Source: Sphingobacterium phlebotomi
Lineage (GTDB): Bacteria > Bacteroidota > Bacteroidia > Sphingobacteriales > Sphingobacteriaceae
Direction of reading: 5' to 3'
DNA: 64,000 nt
Assembly (NCBI RefSeq): GCF_008180195.1
Contig: NZ_VTAV01000005.1
Coordinates: 124,001 to 188,000 of the forward strand
The notes under the pieces are model-generated. The model did no database searches, had not been told where the DNA came from, and saw nothing but the letters and a program-made list of their open reading frames with translations. Below are positions 18,304 to 26,237 of this stretch, one piece after another. Each line of letters begins with the position of its first letter. The first letter of the stretch is position 1. A program made the translations under genes and the position numbers.

Positions 18304-18337
18304 TAAAAACTACAGTCATAATAACTTACTTTTAATA

Positions 18338-18370
18338 ACACCCGAGACGAATGCCTCGGGTGTTTTTTTT
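18338..18370 (+). terminator. Rho-independent terminator of the sigma-FecR-SusCD-GDPD operon
   Basis: The arms ACACCCGAG (18338-18346) and CTCGGGTGT (18355-18363) are perfectly complementary around an 8-nt loop, and seven more T residues follow. It lies 35 bp after the phosphodiesterase stop and just before the convergent efflux operon ends. Confidence 0.9.
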
Positions 18371-18381
18371 AGGCTGTATAC

Positions 18382-19824
18382 TTACTGCCATCCGCCACCT
18401 AAGGAACGATATAGGTTCACTTTAGCCATATATTGGTCACGTTGGGCTTCAATGAGCTCCATCTTCGTTTCTAAAATATCGCGTTGTGTCATCAAAACCT
18501 CCAGGTATTCTGCGTGCGCAGCGTTGAATAAGTCATTTGCAATTTCGATGGATTTGTTAAGGACATGTACCTGCTTGGCTTTGTACCCAATGCTTTCTGA
18601 AATGTTTTGATAATTGACCAATTGATTGGCAACTTCGATATAGGCATTTAGCAACGATTGTTCATAGCTGTATACCGCTTGAACTTGTTTGGCATTGGCG
18701 CTCTTATAGTCGGCTTGTATCGCTCTTTTGTTGACCAACGGTGCCATTAAATCTCCAGATAGCGAATAGATCAGTGATTGCGGCGTTTTTAGTAAATACG
18801 CGGGGTTGAAAGCTTGATAGCCGAGGTTAGCAGATATGCCGACCGATGGATAAAACCGTGCTTTGGCAACCTTGATATCTAGATCTGCGGCAGCGATTTC
18901 CAGTTCTGCCTGTCGGATATCGGAGCGATTGGTCAGCAACTCGGCCGGCAATCCAGGCGCGAGAGACATGAGACTGCTATTGACGGCATAGTCTGCCTCG
19001 GGTCGGGGGATGTGTTGAGGATATCGGCCGGCGAGATAGTTTATCTTGTTTTCCGTTTCTACGATTTGCTGCTGTACGGCAAACTGCAGACTTTGGGTTC
19101 GTAGCAACTCGGCTTCGAACTTTTTCACCGCCAGCTCTGTGACGCGTGTTGCCGCTTTCTGGACTTTTGCTATTTCCAGTGCCTGCGATTGCAATTGGAT
19201 GTTTTGCTGAATCATCCTGTTCTGTTCGTCAAGAGCTAACAATTCGTAGTAGGAGCGGGCAATCTCGGCAACAAGGTTGGTTACCATGAAATTTTTACCT
19301 TCGATCGAAGATAAATAGCGGAGTTGTGCAGATTTGGTCGCGTTACGCAGTTTTTTCCAGATGTCAATCTCCCAGTTGGCAACAAGCGCAAAGCCTACGT
19401 CTGGCATCGGTTCGGGGTTTTCTTTCCCGTGTCGGATTTCAACTTGTCTTTCCATCGCACCCAAAGGCGTATTCTCGCTGCGCTTTTCTATTCCGCCCTC
19501 CGCTTTTATACCTACCGCCGGAAGATATTCTCCATGACGTGCCGTCACTTCATTGGCCGTTATCTCGATTTCTTGCATCGTGATTAGGAGTTCCTGGTTG
19601 TTTTGAAGTGCGCTATCAACGATAGTCGTCAAATATGGATCGTGGAAGTAGTCTTTCCAGTCAATTTGCGCCATATTGGTTCCGCCGTCGTTTACGGTTT
19701 GATGGTCGTATTGCGTAGGCAGTGCTTTATGTACTTCCTGTTTTGCTACCTTGGGGACACCACAGGCTGCGGACAGGATGGATAGCAGGAGAATGCTGCT
19801 GTAAGATATATATTTTCTCTTCAT
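18382..19824 (-). CDS. RND efflux outer membrane factor (NodT/OprM family) lipoprotein
   Basis: The 480-residue protein carries a lipobox (LLLSILSAACG, Cys21) and two outer-membrane-efflux repeats. Family text includes NQELLITMQEIEITANEVTARHGEYLPAVG, WEIDIWKKLRNATKSAQLRYL, RSDIRQAELEIAAADLDIKVAKARFYPSV and the closing YRSLGGGW. It forms the trimeric exit duct through the outer membrane for the pump encoded upstream. The order on the minus strand is adaptor, permease, then this gene, with gaps of 28 and 26 bp, so all three are one transcript. The substrate of the pump cannot be deduced. Confidence 0.95.
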   Translation of the reverse strand: MKRKYISYSSILLLSILSAACGVPKVAKQEVHKALPTQYDHQTVNDGGTNMAQIDWKDYFHDPYLTTIVDSALQNNQELLITMQEIEITANEVTARHGEYLPAVGIKAEGGIEKRSENTPLGAMERQVEIRHGKENPEPMPDVGFALVANWEIDIWKKLRNATKSAQLRYLSSIEGKNFMVTNLVAEIARSYYELLALDEQNRMIQQNIQLQSQALEIAKVQKAATRVTELAVKKFEAELLRTQSLQFAVQQQIVETENKINYLAGRYPQHIPRPEADYAVNSSLMSLAPGLPAELLTNRSDIRQAELEIAAADLDIKVAKARFYPSVGISANLGYQAFNPAYLLKTPQSLIYSLSGDLMAPLVNKRAIQADYKSANAKQVQAVYSYEQSLLNAYIEVANQLVNYQNISESIGYKAKQVHVLNKSIEIANDLFNAAHAEYLEVLMTQRDILETKMELIEAQRDQYMAKVNLYRSLGGGWQ

Positions 19825-19850
19825 CTTTTTTCTGATAAGTTTGCTGGATG

Positions 19851-22800
19851 TTAATTCTCTATGCGTTCGGATAAAGGCATCTTCTCTTCGTATTTAATGA
19901 GCTTGCGTTTGTTGGCAATGCTCCCAAATAGAAAATAGAGACCAGGCACAACAATAACACCGAAGATGGTTCCCAACAACATGCCACCTGCCGAGGCGGC
20001 ACCAATGGTTTTGTTTCCGATAGCGCCCGGCTCATGCGCAAACAGCATAGGTAGCATACCGGCTACAAACGCGAAAGAAGTCATCAAAATCGGTCGAAAG
20101 CGCGCTTTAGCACCGTGGATGGCAGCTTTATAAGTGGATAGTCCTTCGGCATTTTTCTGCATGGCAAATTCGACAATAAGGACGGCGTTTTTGCCCAAGA
20201 GCCCAACGAGCATAACGAGCCCTACTTGTGCATAAACATCGTTCGATAGCCCCATCAGTTTAAGCAATAGAAATGTTCCGAAGATACCTGCGGGTAACGA
20301 CAGGATCACCGCAAAGGGAATGATAAAACTTTCATATTGTGCAGCGAGTACGAGATAAACGAATACTAAAACGATACCAAAAATGTACAGCGCTTCGTTA
20401 CCGCGTGCAGCTTCGTCTTTTGTTAGTCCTTCCCAACCGATGCCATAACCTCTCGGAAGGGTCTGTGCGGCTACTTCTTGAATAGCTGTAATGGCCTCGC
20501 CTGTGCTATAGCCTGCTGCTGGTTCGCCTTTAATGGATGCTGATGGATACATGTTGTATCGCGTAATTTCATTCAGTCCGTGGGTCTTCTTCATTTTCAT
20601 GAAAGCCGCATAAGGCACCATCTCGTCCCGGTTGTTTTTGACATAAAGCTTCATGATATCTTCCGGGAGGGCGCGGTGTTCCGGAGCGGCTTGTACATAA
20701 ACTTTGTAAAAGGTGCCGAAGCGGATAAACCCCTGTTCGTAGGTACTGCCAATCAGTATCGACAGGTTATTCATAGCGGTCTCGATATTAATGCCTTTCT
20801 GCATAGCGGCTTCATTATCGATTTCCAATTCGTATTGTGGATAATTGGCACTAAAGAAGGTGAATAATCCTGTTAATTCTTGACGTTCGCCAAGTGCTTT
20901 CATAAAGTCATTGTTGACCTGTTCGAGCGCCTTATAATCATCTGAATTGGTCTTATCGAGTAACCGCATGGAAAAACCACCTGCAGCACCGTACCCTGGC
21001 ACCGCCGGCGGACCAAAAAATTCGATCGTTGCTCCGGCGATATCTTTGGTTTCTTCTTCCAGTTCTTCGATGATTTCCGCTGTGGTGTGTTTGCGTTCGG
21101 ACCAGTCTTTCAACGCGATCAGACAGGTGCCGGCATTGGACCCCCGGCCTTCTGTCAACACTTCATATCCAGCTAATGCCGTCACAGAGGATACATCGTC
21201 GATATGTTCAGCAACATGCTGTAGTTGCGTGGTCATGTCATTCGTTCGTTCTAAAGTGGAGCCTGGTGGCGTCTGCACGATCGCGTAAATCATACCTTGA
21301 TCTTCATTGGGAATAAAACCGGAAGGTAGGGTACTGCTGATTCCGACGATTGCTACAGCGAATATGGCGAATAATAAAAACGTAATGAGCCTGCGGTTAA
21401 CCAGCCGTTTCATCAACACGGCATATCGGGTCGTCGTACGCTCGAAACGTTTGTTGAAACCATCTAGCAGCTTGTCCAAGATGCTTTTCTTCTTCTTTTT
21501 GCCATGCTGGCCTTTTAATAGCATGGCACACAAAACGGGTGTCAGTGTTAAGGCAACAAAACCGGAGATTACGATGGAGCTGGCCATGGTAATCGAAAAT
21601 TGCCGGAAAAATACGCCTACCGGACCGGTCATGAAGGCTACTGGAATAAACACTGCGGTCATCATCAAGGTAATAGCGATAATAGCGCCGCTAATTTCCT
21701 TGACGACCTCGAGCGTTGCGGGATAGGCATGCATATGTTTGTCATGCATCTTCGTATGTACCGCCTCCACCACCACAATGGCGTTATCCACCACAATACC
21801 GATGGCTAAAACCAAAGCGAACAACGTAATCAAATTGATCGTCAGTCCGAAGGCCTGCATACAGAAGAATGCGCCAATTAAGGACACCGGAACAGCGATG
21901 ATGGGAATTAAGGTAGATCGCCAGTCGCCTAAAAAGATAAAAACCACCAAAGCGACCAATATAAAGGCTTCGACAAGGGTATGGACGACTTTATCCATCG
22001 AGGCATTCAAAAAGTTAGATACGTCATAGGTAATTTTGTAGTCCATCCCGGGAGGAAATGAAGACGCTTTAATCTCTTCAAGCTTGTTTTTTATCTCTTT
22101 TATAACGTCGTTAGCATTACTGCCATAACTTTGTTTGAGCGTGATGGAGGCAGAGGGTAGACCATCTAGATTGGAGTAGATATCATAGAATTCACTTCCG
22201 AGTTCCACTTTTGCGATATCTTTCAACTTGATGCTTTCACCCTCTGGATTGGATCGGATAATAATGTTGTCGTACTGCTCAGGCTTATTATACCGGCCTT
22301 CGTAGGTTAAAACGTATTCTAAAGACTGTGTTTTCTTACCTGTACTTTGGCCTAAGCGCCCTGGTGTTCCGATGATGCTCTGTTGGGCCATCGCTTCCAT
22401 GACTTCTTCTGTCGAGACATTGTATGCACGCATGCGGTCGGTATTGAGCCAAACGCGCATAGCATAGGTGCGGCTTCCCAATATTTTTGCGCTCCCGACA
22501 CCATCTAGGCGGCTTATTTCATTAATGATGTTGACGTTCGCAAAGTTGTATAGAAACTTTTGATCTGCATGTTTATCTTTACTGAACACGTTGACATACA
22601 TCAGCATGTTAGGAGAGGTATAGCTAACGACTAAGCCTTCGCGCTGTACGAGCTCGGGTAGGTTGTTGGTGACTTGCTCTATGCGAGTTTTTACGTTCAC
22701 CATGGCCAGACTGGGATCTGTACCAAGGTTAAAATAAACCATGATAGCGGCTTCCCCGGCGCTGGTGGCATCAGAGGTCATATATTTCATGCCGGGGGTA

Positions 22801-23012
22801 CCGTTGATGGCTTTTTCCATCGGAATGAGTACCGATTCGGTAAGGACATTCGCACTCGCTCCGGGGTATGCAATATTCACGACGACAACCGGCGGCGCGA
22901 TATCCGGAAATTGGGAGATGGGTAAGAAGTTGATGGCCAATATCCCCATAAGTACGATAAAGATGGACATGACGATGGCCAATACGGGGCGTTTTATGAA
23001 GTTCTCAAACAT
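19851..23012 (-). CDS. RND multidrug efflux permease (HAE-1/AcrB type)
   Basis: At 1053 residues the protein has normal HAE-1 length. It starts MFENFIKRPVLAIVMSIFIV and contains large periplasmic loops after TM1 and TM7. The TM4 motif reads AIGIVVDNAIVVVEAV, with Asp-Asn where AcrB has Asp-Asp (D407/D408). The TM10 Lys motif is present (VGLLGKNAVLIVEFA). TM11-12 contain FRPILMTSFAFVAGMLPM. It uses the proton gradient to expel drugs or other amphiphiles from the periplasm. It lies between the adaptor and outer-membrane-factor genes. Confidence 0.95.
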   Translation of the reverse strand: MFENFIKRPVLAIVMSIFIVLMGILAINFLPISQFPDIAPPVVVVNIAYPGASANVLTESVLIPMEKAINGTPGMKYMTSDATSAGEAAIMVYFNLGTDPSLAMVNVKTRIEQVTNNLPELVQREGLVVSYTSPNMLMYVNVFSKDKHADQKFLYNFANVNIINEISRLDGVGSAKILGSRTYAMRVWLNTDRMRAYNVSTEEVMEAMAQQSIIGTPGRLGQSTGKKTQSLEYVLTYEGRYNKPEQYDNIIIRSNPEGESIKLKDIAKVELGSEFYDIYSNLDGLPSASITLKQSYGSNANDVIKEIKNKLEEIKASSFPPGMDYKITYDVSNFLNASMDKVVHTLVEAFILVALVVFIFLGDWRSTLIPIIAVPVSLIGAFFCMQAFGLTINLITLFALVLAIGIVVDNAIVVVEAVHTKMHDKHMHAYPATLEVVKEISGAIIAITLMMTAVFIPVAFMTGPVGVFFRQFSITMASSIVISGFVALTLTPVLCAMLLKGQHGKKKKKSILDKLLDGFNKRFERTTTRYAVLMKRLVNRRLITFLLFAIFAVAIVGISSTLPSGFIPNEDQGMIYAIVQTPPGSTLERTNDMTTQLQHVAEHIDDVSSVTALAGYEVLTEGRGSNAGTCLIALKDWSERKHTTAEIIEELEEETKDIAGATIEFFGPPAVPGYGAAGGFSMRLLDKTNSDDYKALEQVNNDFMKALGERQELTGLFTFFSANYPQYELEIDNEAAMQKGINIETAMNNLSILIGSTYEQGFIRFGTFYKVYVQAAPEHRALPEDIMKLYVKNNRDEMVPYAAFMKMKKTHGLNEITRYNMYPSASIKGEPAAGYSTGEAITAIQEVAAQTLPRGYGIGWEGLTKDEAARGNEALYIFGIVLVFVYLVLAAQYESFIIPFAVILSLPAGIFGTFLLLKLMGLSNDVYAQVGLVMLVGLLGKNAVLIVEFAMQKNAEGLSTYKAAIHGAKARFRPILMTSFAFVAGMLPMLFAHEPGAIGNKTIGAASAGGMLLGTIFGVIVVPGLYFLFGSIANKRKLIKYEEKMPLSERIEN

Positions 23013-23040
23013 ATGTTATGTTTTAAATGTGTTATATTTA

Positions 23041-24120
23041 TTATTCACTGGGCAAGGTCAATTTATCTAAGACCTGTTGCGGCTCGTGGTAAGCAAATTT
23101 TATTTTATCACCGTCCTGAACCTTGCGAATGCCTTCCAGCAATATTTTCTCGTCACCGTTCAAGCCGTCCGCCACCACATATAGATCCGGGAGCTCGGCT
23201 TTAACGGAAATGGGGGTAAGTTTAACCGTTTCGTTAGCATCCACGACATATACATATTTTTTATCCATGATTTCGAACGTCACCTTTTGTGGGATAAGGA
23301 TACTTTTCTTGAAAGGTTTAGACATCAGGATGGTACCGGTCTGTCCGTTTCGCAGAAGATTATCTGGATTAGGGAAGGAAGCCCGAAAGGCAATATTGCC
23401 TGTTTCGTGGTTAAAGTCTGCTTCGATAGTCTCTACTTTTCCTTGTTGGGAAAACACCTGTTGATTCGCCAACAATAGCTGCACATTGCTGACGTCCTGC
23501 TGATCTTTATTGGTTTTGAAATCGAGGTATTCGCGTTCCGTGACATTGAAATAGACCCACATGGTACTGTTGTCGGAAAGACTCGTCAGTAGTTCGCCTT
23601 CATCCACTAGACTGCCCAGTTTAAGCTCCAGATGATCGATGTAACCATCGTAGGGAGCGGTAATTTTGGTGAACTGTAAATGTGTTTTTGCCAGTTCCAT
23701 TTCGGCTTCCGCTCTTTTCAGTTTCGTTTGGGCCAAGGCTAATTCGTTTGGTGCAATGATTTGCTTATCCGCTAATGCCTGTGCATTGCTTACTTCCAAC
23801 GTACTTGCCTCCACTTCGGCTTGAGACTTAAGATATTCTGCCTGATAAATTTTAGGCATAATTTGGAAAAGGAGCTGCCCCTTGTGTACGAATTGGCCTT
23901 CATCTACATAGATTTTCTCCAGAAAGCCGCGTTCTTGCGAACGTATTTCAATATGCCTGGCAGAGCGGATCTGGCTGACGTATTGTTGCGTAATAGTGGT
24001 GTCTTTAATAAGGGATGAAGTAACGGGGAAAATGTTGTCTTCTTTCTCTGTTTGATGAGAATGACAGGACGATAGGGTCAACAAAGTGCCCAACGCGCCA
24101 AAAAAAATGATACGTTTCAT
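23041..24120 (-). CDS. RND efflux periplasmic adaptor (membrane fusion protein), lipoprotein
   Basis: The 359-residue protein has a lipoprotein signal (IIFFGALGTLLTLSSCHSHQ, Cys19). The HlyD-like order is visible: a lipoyl half (RGFLEKIYVDEGQFVHKGQLLFQI, about 63-86), an alpha-hairpin (about 95-145, KLKRAEAEMELAKTHLQFT), the second lipoyl half (ITAPYDGYIDHLELKLGSLVDEGE) and beta-barrel and membrane-proximal domains (GQTGTILMSKPFKKSILIPQ). It joins the permease to the outer membrane duct. It is the first gene of the three-gene pump operon; a nested palindrome lies 29 bp upstream of its start. Confidence 0.94.
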   Translation of the reverse strand: MKRIIFFGALGTLLTLSSCHSHQTEKEDNIFPVTSSLIKDTTITQQYVSQIRSARHIEIRSQERGFLEKIYVDEGQFVHKGQLLFQIMPKIYQAEYLKSQAEVEASTLEVSNAQALADKQIIAPNELALAQTKLKRAEAEMELAKTHLQFTKITAPYDGYIDHLELKLGSLVDEGELLTSLSDNSTMWVYFNVTEREYLDFKTNKDQQDVSNVQLLLANQQVFSQQGKVETIEADFNHETGNIAFRASFPNPDNLLRNGQTGTILMSKPFKKSILIPQKVTFEIMDKKYVYVVDANETVKLTPISVKAELPDLYVVADGLNGDEKILLEGIRKVQDGDKIKFAYHEPQQVLDKLTLPSE

Positions 24121-24148
24121 AAAAGTTTATTTGAAATAATATGGATTG

Positions 24149-24184
24149 TTTTTCAATAACGATGTCCGGACACCTATTGAAAAA
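24149..24184 (-). promoter_or_regulatory. Nested palindrome upstream of the RND operon (terminator, attenuator or operator)
   Basis: The outer arms TTTTTCAATA (24149-24158) and TATTGAAAAA (24175-24184) are perfectly complementary and enclose a second perfect palindrome, TGTCCGGACA (24163-24172). On the minus strand the stem is flanked by A- and T-runs, as in an intrinsic terminator for the small gene at 24222. It also lies directly before the adaptor start, so it could attenuate or regulate pump expression. Confidence 0.55.
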
Positions 24185-24221
24185 CAGGAATTATTAAGAA
24201 AATTTGCGAGGTAGCGTTATC

Positions 24222-24608
24222 CTAAATTCTAAAGTTGGAAAAAAGAAGGTATCGGCCAGCTGGATGTACGTCTTGTGGAGGAACAAAGCCATAAAGCACC
24301 GGTCTTACTTCTGGTAATATGGTATAGTATAAAAACTGGATCAGTAGGGTTGTAAAGGATGCTGCTGAAAAAGGGAAATTGATCAAACTGGAATCACCGT
24401 TCTCCAAAACCTCGGAAAGGTTTTTGTGAAACGCTACAGGTATACGCTCGAATGAAACGGAAGTGTCTATCTTGTGGAGTAAGGTCGTTTGCTGAACGTT
24501 TGAAGAGCAGCAGGGAAAATGTATAGCCGCGTATAAATCAAAGCTCCCTATGATCTGCAGCATAAGAAGCAGTACGACGGCAATATATTGTTTAATCCTT
24601 TTTCGCAT
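24222..24608 (-). CDS. Small exported Cys-Cys protein, unknown function
   Basis: I start at the ATG at 24608 (MRKRIKQYIAVVLLLMLQ), which gives a 128-residue protein with a good signal peptide and no overlap with the hxlR gene. The open frame continues to 24722 but that extension would run 44 bp into hxlR. The mature protein has a CCSS motif (HFPCCSSNVQQ), a hydrophobic stretch (SAASFTTLLIQFLYYTIL) and the end GFVPPQDVHPAGRYLLFSNFRI. I do not recognise a family. Small Cys- or His-bearing exported proteins are often found next to Bacteroidota efflux pumps, so a metal or stress role is possible but unsupported. It follows hxlR by 70 bp on the same strand. Confidence 0.65.
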   Translation of the reverse strand: MRKRIKQYIAVVLLLMLQIIGSFDLYAAIHFPCCSSNVQQTTLLHKIDTSVSFERIPVAFHKNLSEVLENGDSSLINFPFSAASFTTLLIQFLYYTILPEVRPVLYGFVPPQDVHPAGRYLLFSNFRI

Positions 24609-24678
24609 ATTGCGAAGCAAATGTATAAAAAAAAGCAAAATCTCAATAAGTATATATGTTTTTTTTATTGTAATCTTT

Positions 24679-25023
24679 TTATAGTGGTTGAAGGGTATCC
24701 GTTTGCTCATGAAATTCTTCATTCCATTTTACCAGCTGACACATGATCGGTATCAACGCTTTTCCCTTTGCTGTCAAGGAATATTCAACCCGGGGAGGTA
24801 TTTCCTTGAATTCTTCTCGCATGACAATACCGTCTTCCTCCAATTCTTTGAGCGAGGAAGTTAAAACTTTTCTTGAAATGCCCTCTATCATAACGGCTAA
24901 CTGCCCAAAACGAATCTTTCGATCAGCTAACTTATAGACAATGACTGGCTTCCATCTCGTGCCTAATATTCCCATCGAACGCTGCATGGCGCAGGAACAA
25001 TTTGTAAAATCAGTTCTTTTCAT
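24679..25023 (-). CDS. HxlR-family winged-helix transcriptional regulator
   Basis: This 114-residue protein matches the HxlR/MarR-like family. The N-terminal CAMQRSMGILGTRWKPVIVYKL includes the usual Cys, followed by the HTH (IRFGQLAVMIEGISRKVLTSSLKELEEDGIV) and the wing (FKEIPPRVEYSLTAKGKAL). Such regulators respond to electrophiles, quinones or aldehydes, often through a Cys. The gene is divergent from an Old Yellow Enzyme gene and precedes the small Cys-Cys gene and the efflux operon. Two palindromes in the 111-bp intergenic space (25039-25056 and 25072-25090) are candidate operators, so it probably controls itself and the reductase. Confidence 0.92.
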   Translation of the reverse strand: MKRTDFTNCSCAMQRSMGILGTRWKPVIVYKLADRKIRFGQLAVMIEGISRKVLTSSLKELEEDGIVMREEFKEIPPRVEYSLTAKGKALIPIMCQLVKWNEEFHEQTDTLQPL

Positions 25024-25038
25024 CTGCTATTCAATAAC

Positions 25039-25056
25039 AGTTACATTAAAGTAACT
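25039..25056. promoter_or_regulatory. Candidate HxlR operator 1
   Basis: A perfect inverted repeat AGTTAC-N6-GTAACT lies 15 bp upstream of the hxlR start in the divergent promoter region. The arm sequence recurs in the second site. Assignment to HxlR is by position. Confidence 0.6.
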
Positions 25057-25071
25057 ACTTTATACTATTAA

Positions 25072-25090
25072 TAGTTACAAAAGTAAACTA
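25072..25090. promoter_or_regulatory. Candidate HxlR operator 2
   Basis: TAGTTACAAAAGTAAACTA is a near-perfect inverted repeat that reuses the AGTTAC half-site of the first operator. It lies 44 bp upstream of the Old Yellow Enzyme start, where a repressor could block its promoter. Confidence 0.55.
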
Positions 25091-25134
25091 ATAAGTCTAG
25101 ATTTGCAGCATATTAGATTAAAAAAAACAAAAAG

Positions 25135-26199
25135 ATGAGTATACAAACACTATTTAGCCCCTTCAATTACAAGAAACTATCTCTTCAAAACCGTTTCGTC
25201 ATGGCGCCGATGACCCGTGCTTTTGCTGCCAACGGCATCCCAGATGAAAATATAAAAGGTTACTACGAACGTCGGGCCGCTGGTGAGGTAGGCTTGATCC
25301 TGACAGAAGGTACTGTCGTAGAAAGACCGTCATCAAAGAATATCGAGACGATACCTAACTTCTATGGCGCACAGGCGCTAAATGGATGGAAGAATGTGTT
25401 AGAGGCCGTTCATCGTAAAGGAGGTAAGATAGCACCACAAATTTGGCATGTAGGTAACACACCCTACCAATGGACGCCCCCGGCACCGTTCGAGAGTCCG
25501 GACACGATGACATTGGAGGATATTGAAAACACCATACAGGCTTTTGCGAATGCTGCTAAATCAGCTAAAGATTTGGGTTTTGATGCATTGGAAATCCACG
25601 GTGCACATGGTTATCTGATCGATCAGTTTTTCTGGGAGGGAATGAACCATAGAACGGATGATTTTGGCGGTAAAACTTTGAAAGAGCGGTCTAAATTTGC
25701 AATTGACGTCGTGAAAGCGATGCGGCAGACGGTAGGACCCGACTTTGTCATTATCTTGCGGCTGTCTCAATGGAAGCAGCAGGACTACACCGTGAAGCTC
25801 GCAAAAACACCAGCGGAATTGGAAAACTGGATTTTACCTTTAGTGGATGCAGGTGTAGATATCTTCCACGGTAGTCAACGGAGGTATTGGGATCCGGAAT
25901 TTGAAGGTAGTGACCTTAACTTTGCCGGCTGGTTGAAAAAAGTTTCCGGTCAACCTACGATAACGGTAGGATCTGTTGGACTTGAAAAAGATTCTGCTGA
26001 TGTATTCACTAATCCCGAATCAAAATCTTCTCCTGCTTCACTAGACGAATTGGTTAGAAGATTCGAAAGAGGAGATTTTGATCTCGTAGCCGTGGGGAGA
26101 GCTGTTTTGCAAGATCCAAACTGGGTAAAGAAAGTTCATCAACAAAAATTTGACGAATTGACCACCTTTGAAGCAAAAAGTTTAGCGACGTTATCTTAA
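25135..26199 (+). CDS. Old Yellow Enzyme family NADH:flavin oxidoreductase / alkene reductase
   Basis: The 354-residue protein has the FMN-dependent TIM-barrel sequence of the family. Visible signatures are LFSPFNYKKLSLQNRFVMAPMTRA at the start, GLILTEGTVV, PQIWHVGN, LGFDALEIHGAHGYLIDQFFW with the substrate-binding region, and FDLVAVGRAVLQDPNWVKKV at the C-terminus. It should reduce activated alkenes, quinones or nitro compounds with NAD(P)H in the cytosol. It is divergent from hxlR and lies under the two AGTTAC palindromes, which fits electrophile-induced expression. The next gene starts 38 bp downstream but belongs to a different functional set. Confidence 0.93.
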   Translation: MSIQTLFSPFNYKKLSLQNRFVMAPMTRAFAANGIPDENIKGYYERRAAGEVGLILTEGTVVERPSSKNIETIPNFYGAQALNGWKNVLEAVHRKGGKIAPQIWHVGNTPYQWTPPAPFESPDTMTLEDIENTIQAFANAAKSAKDLGFDALEIHGAHGYLIDQFFWEGMNHRTDDFGGKTLKERSKFAIDVVKAMRQTVGPDFVIILRLSQWKQQDYTVKLAKTPAELENWILPLVDAGVDIFHGSQRRYWDPEFEGSDLNFAGWLKKVSGQPTITVGSVGLEKDSADVFTNPESKSSPASLDELVRRFERGDFDLVAVGRAVLQDPNWVKKVHQQKFDELTTFEAKSLATLS

Positions 26200-26237
26200 T
26201 CAATCTTGATTTTTCGTAGATTGCACGTAATCCCAAT

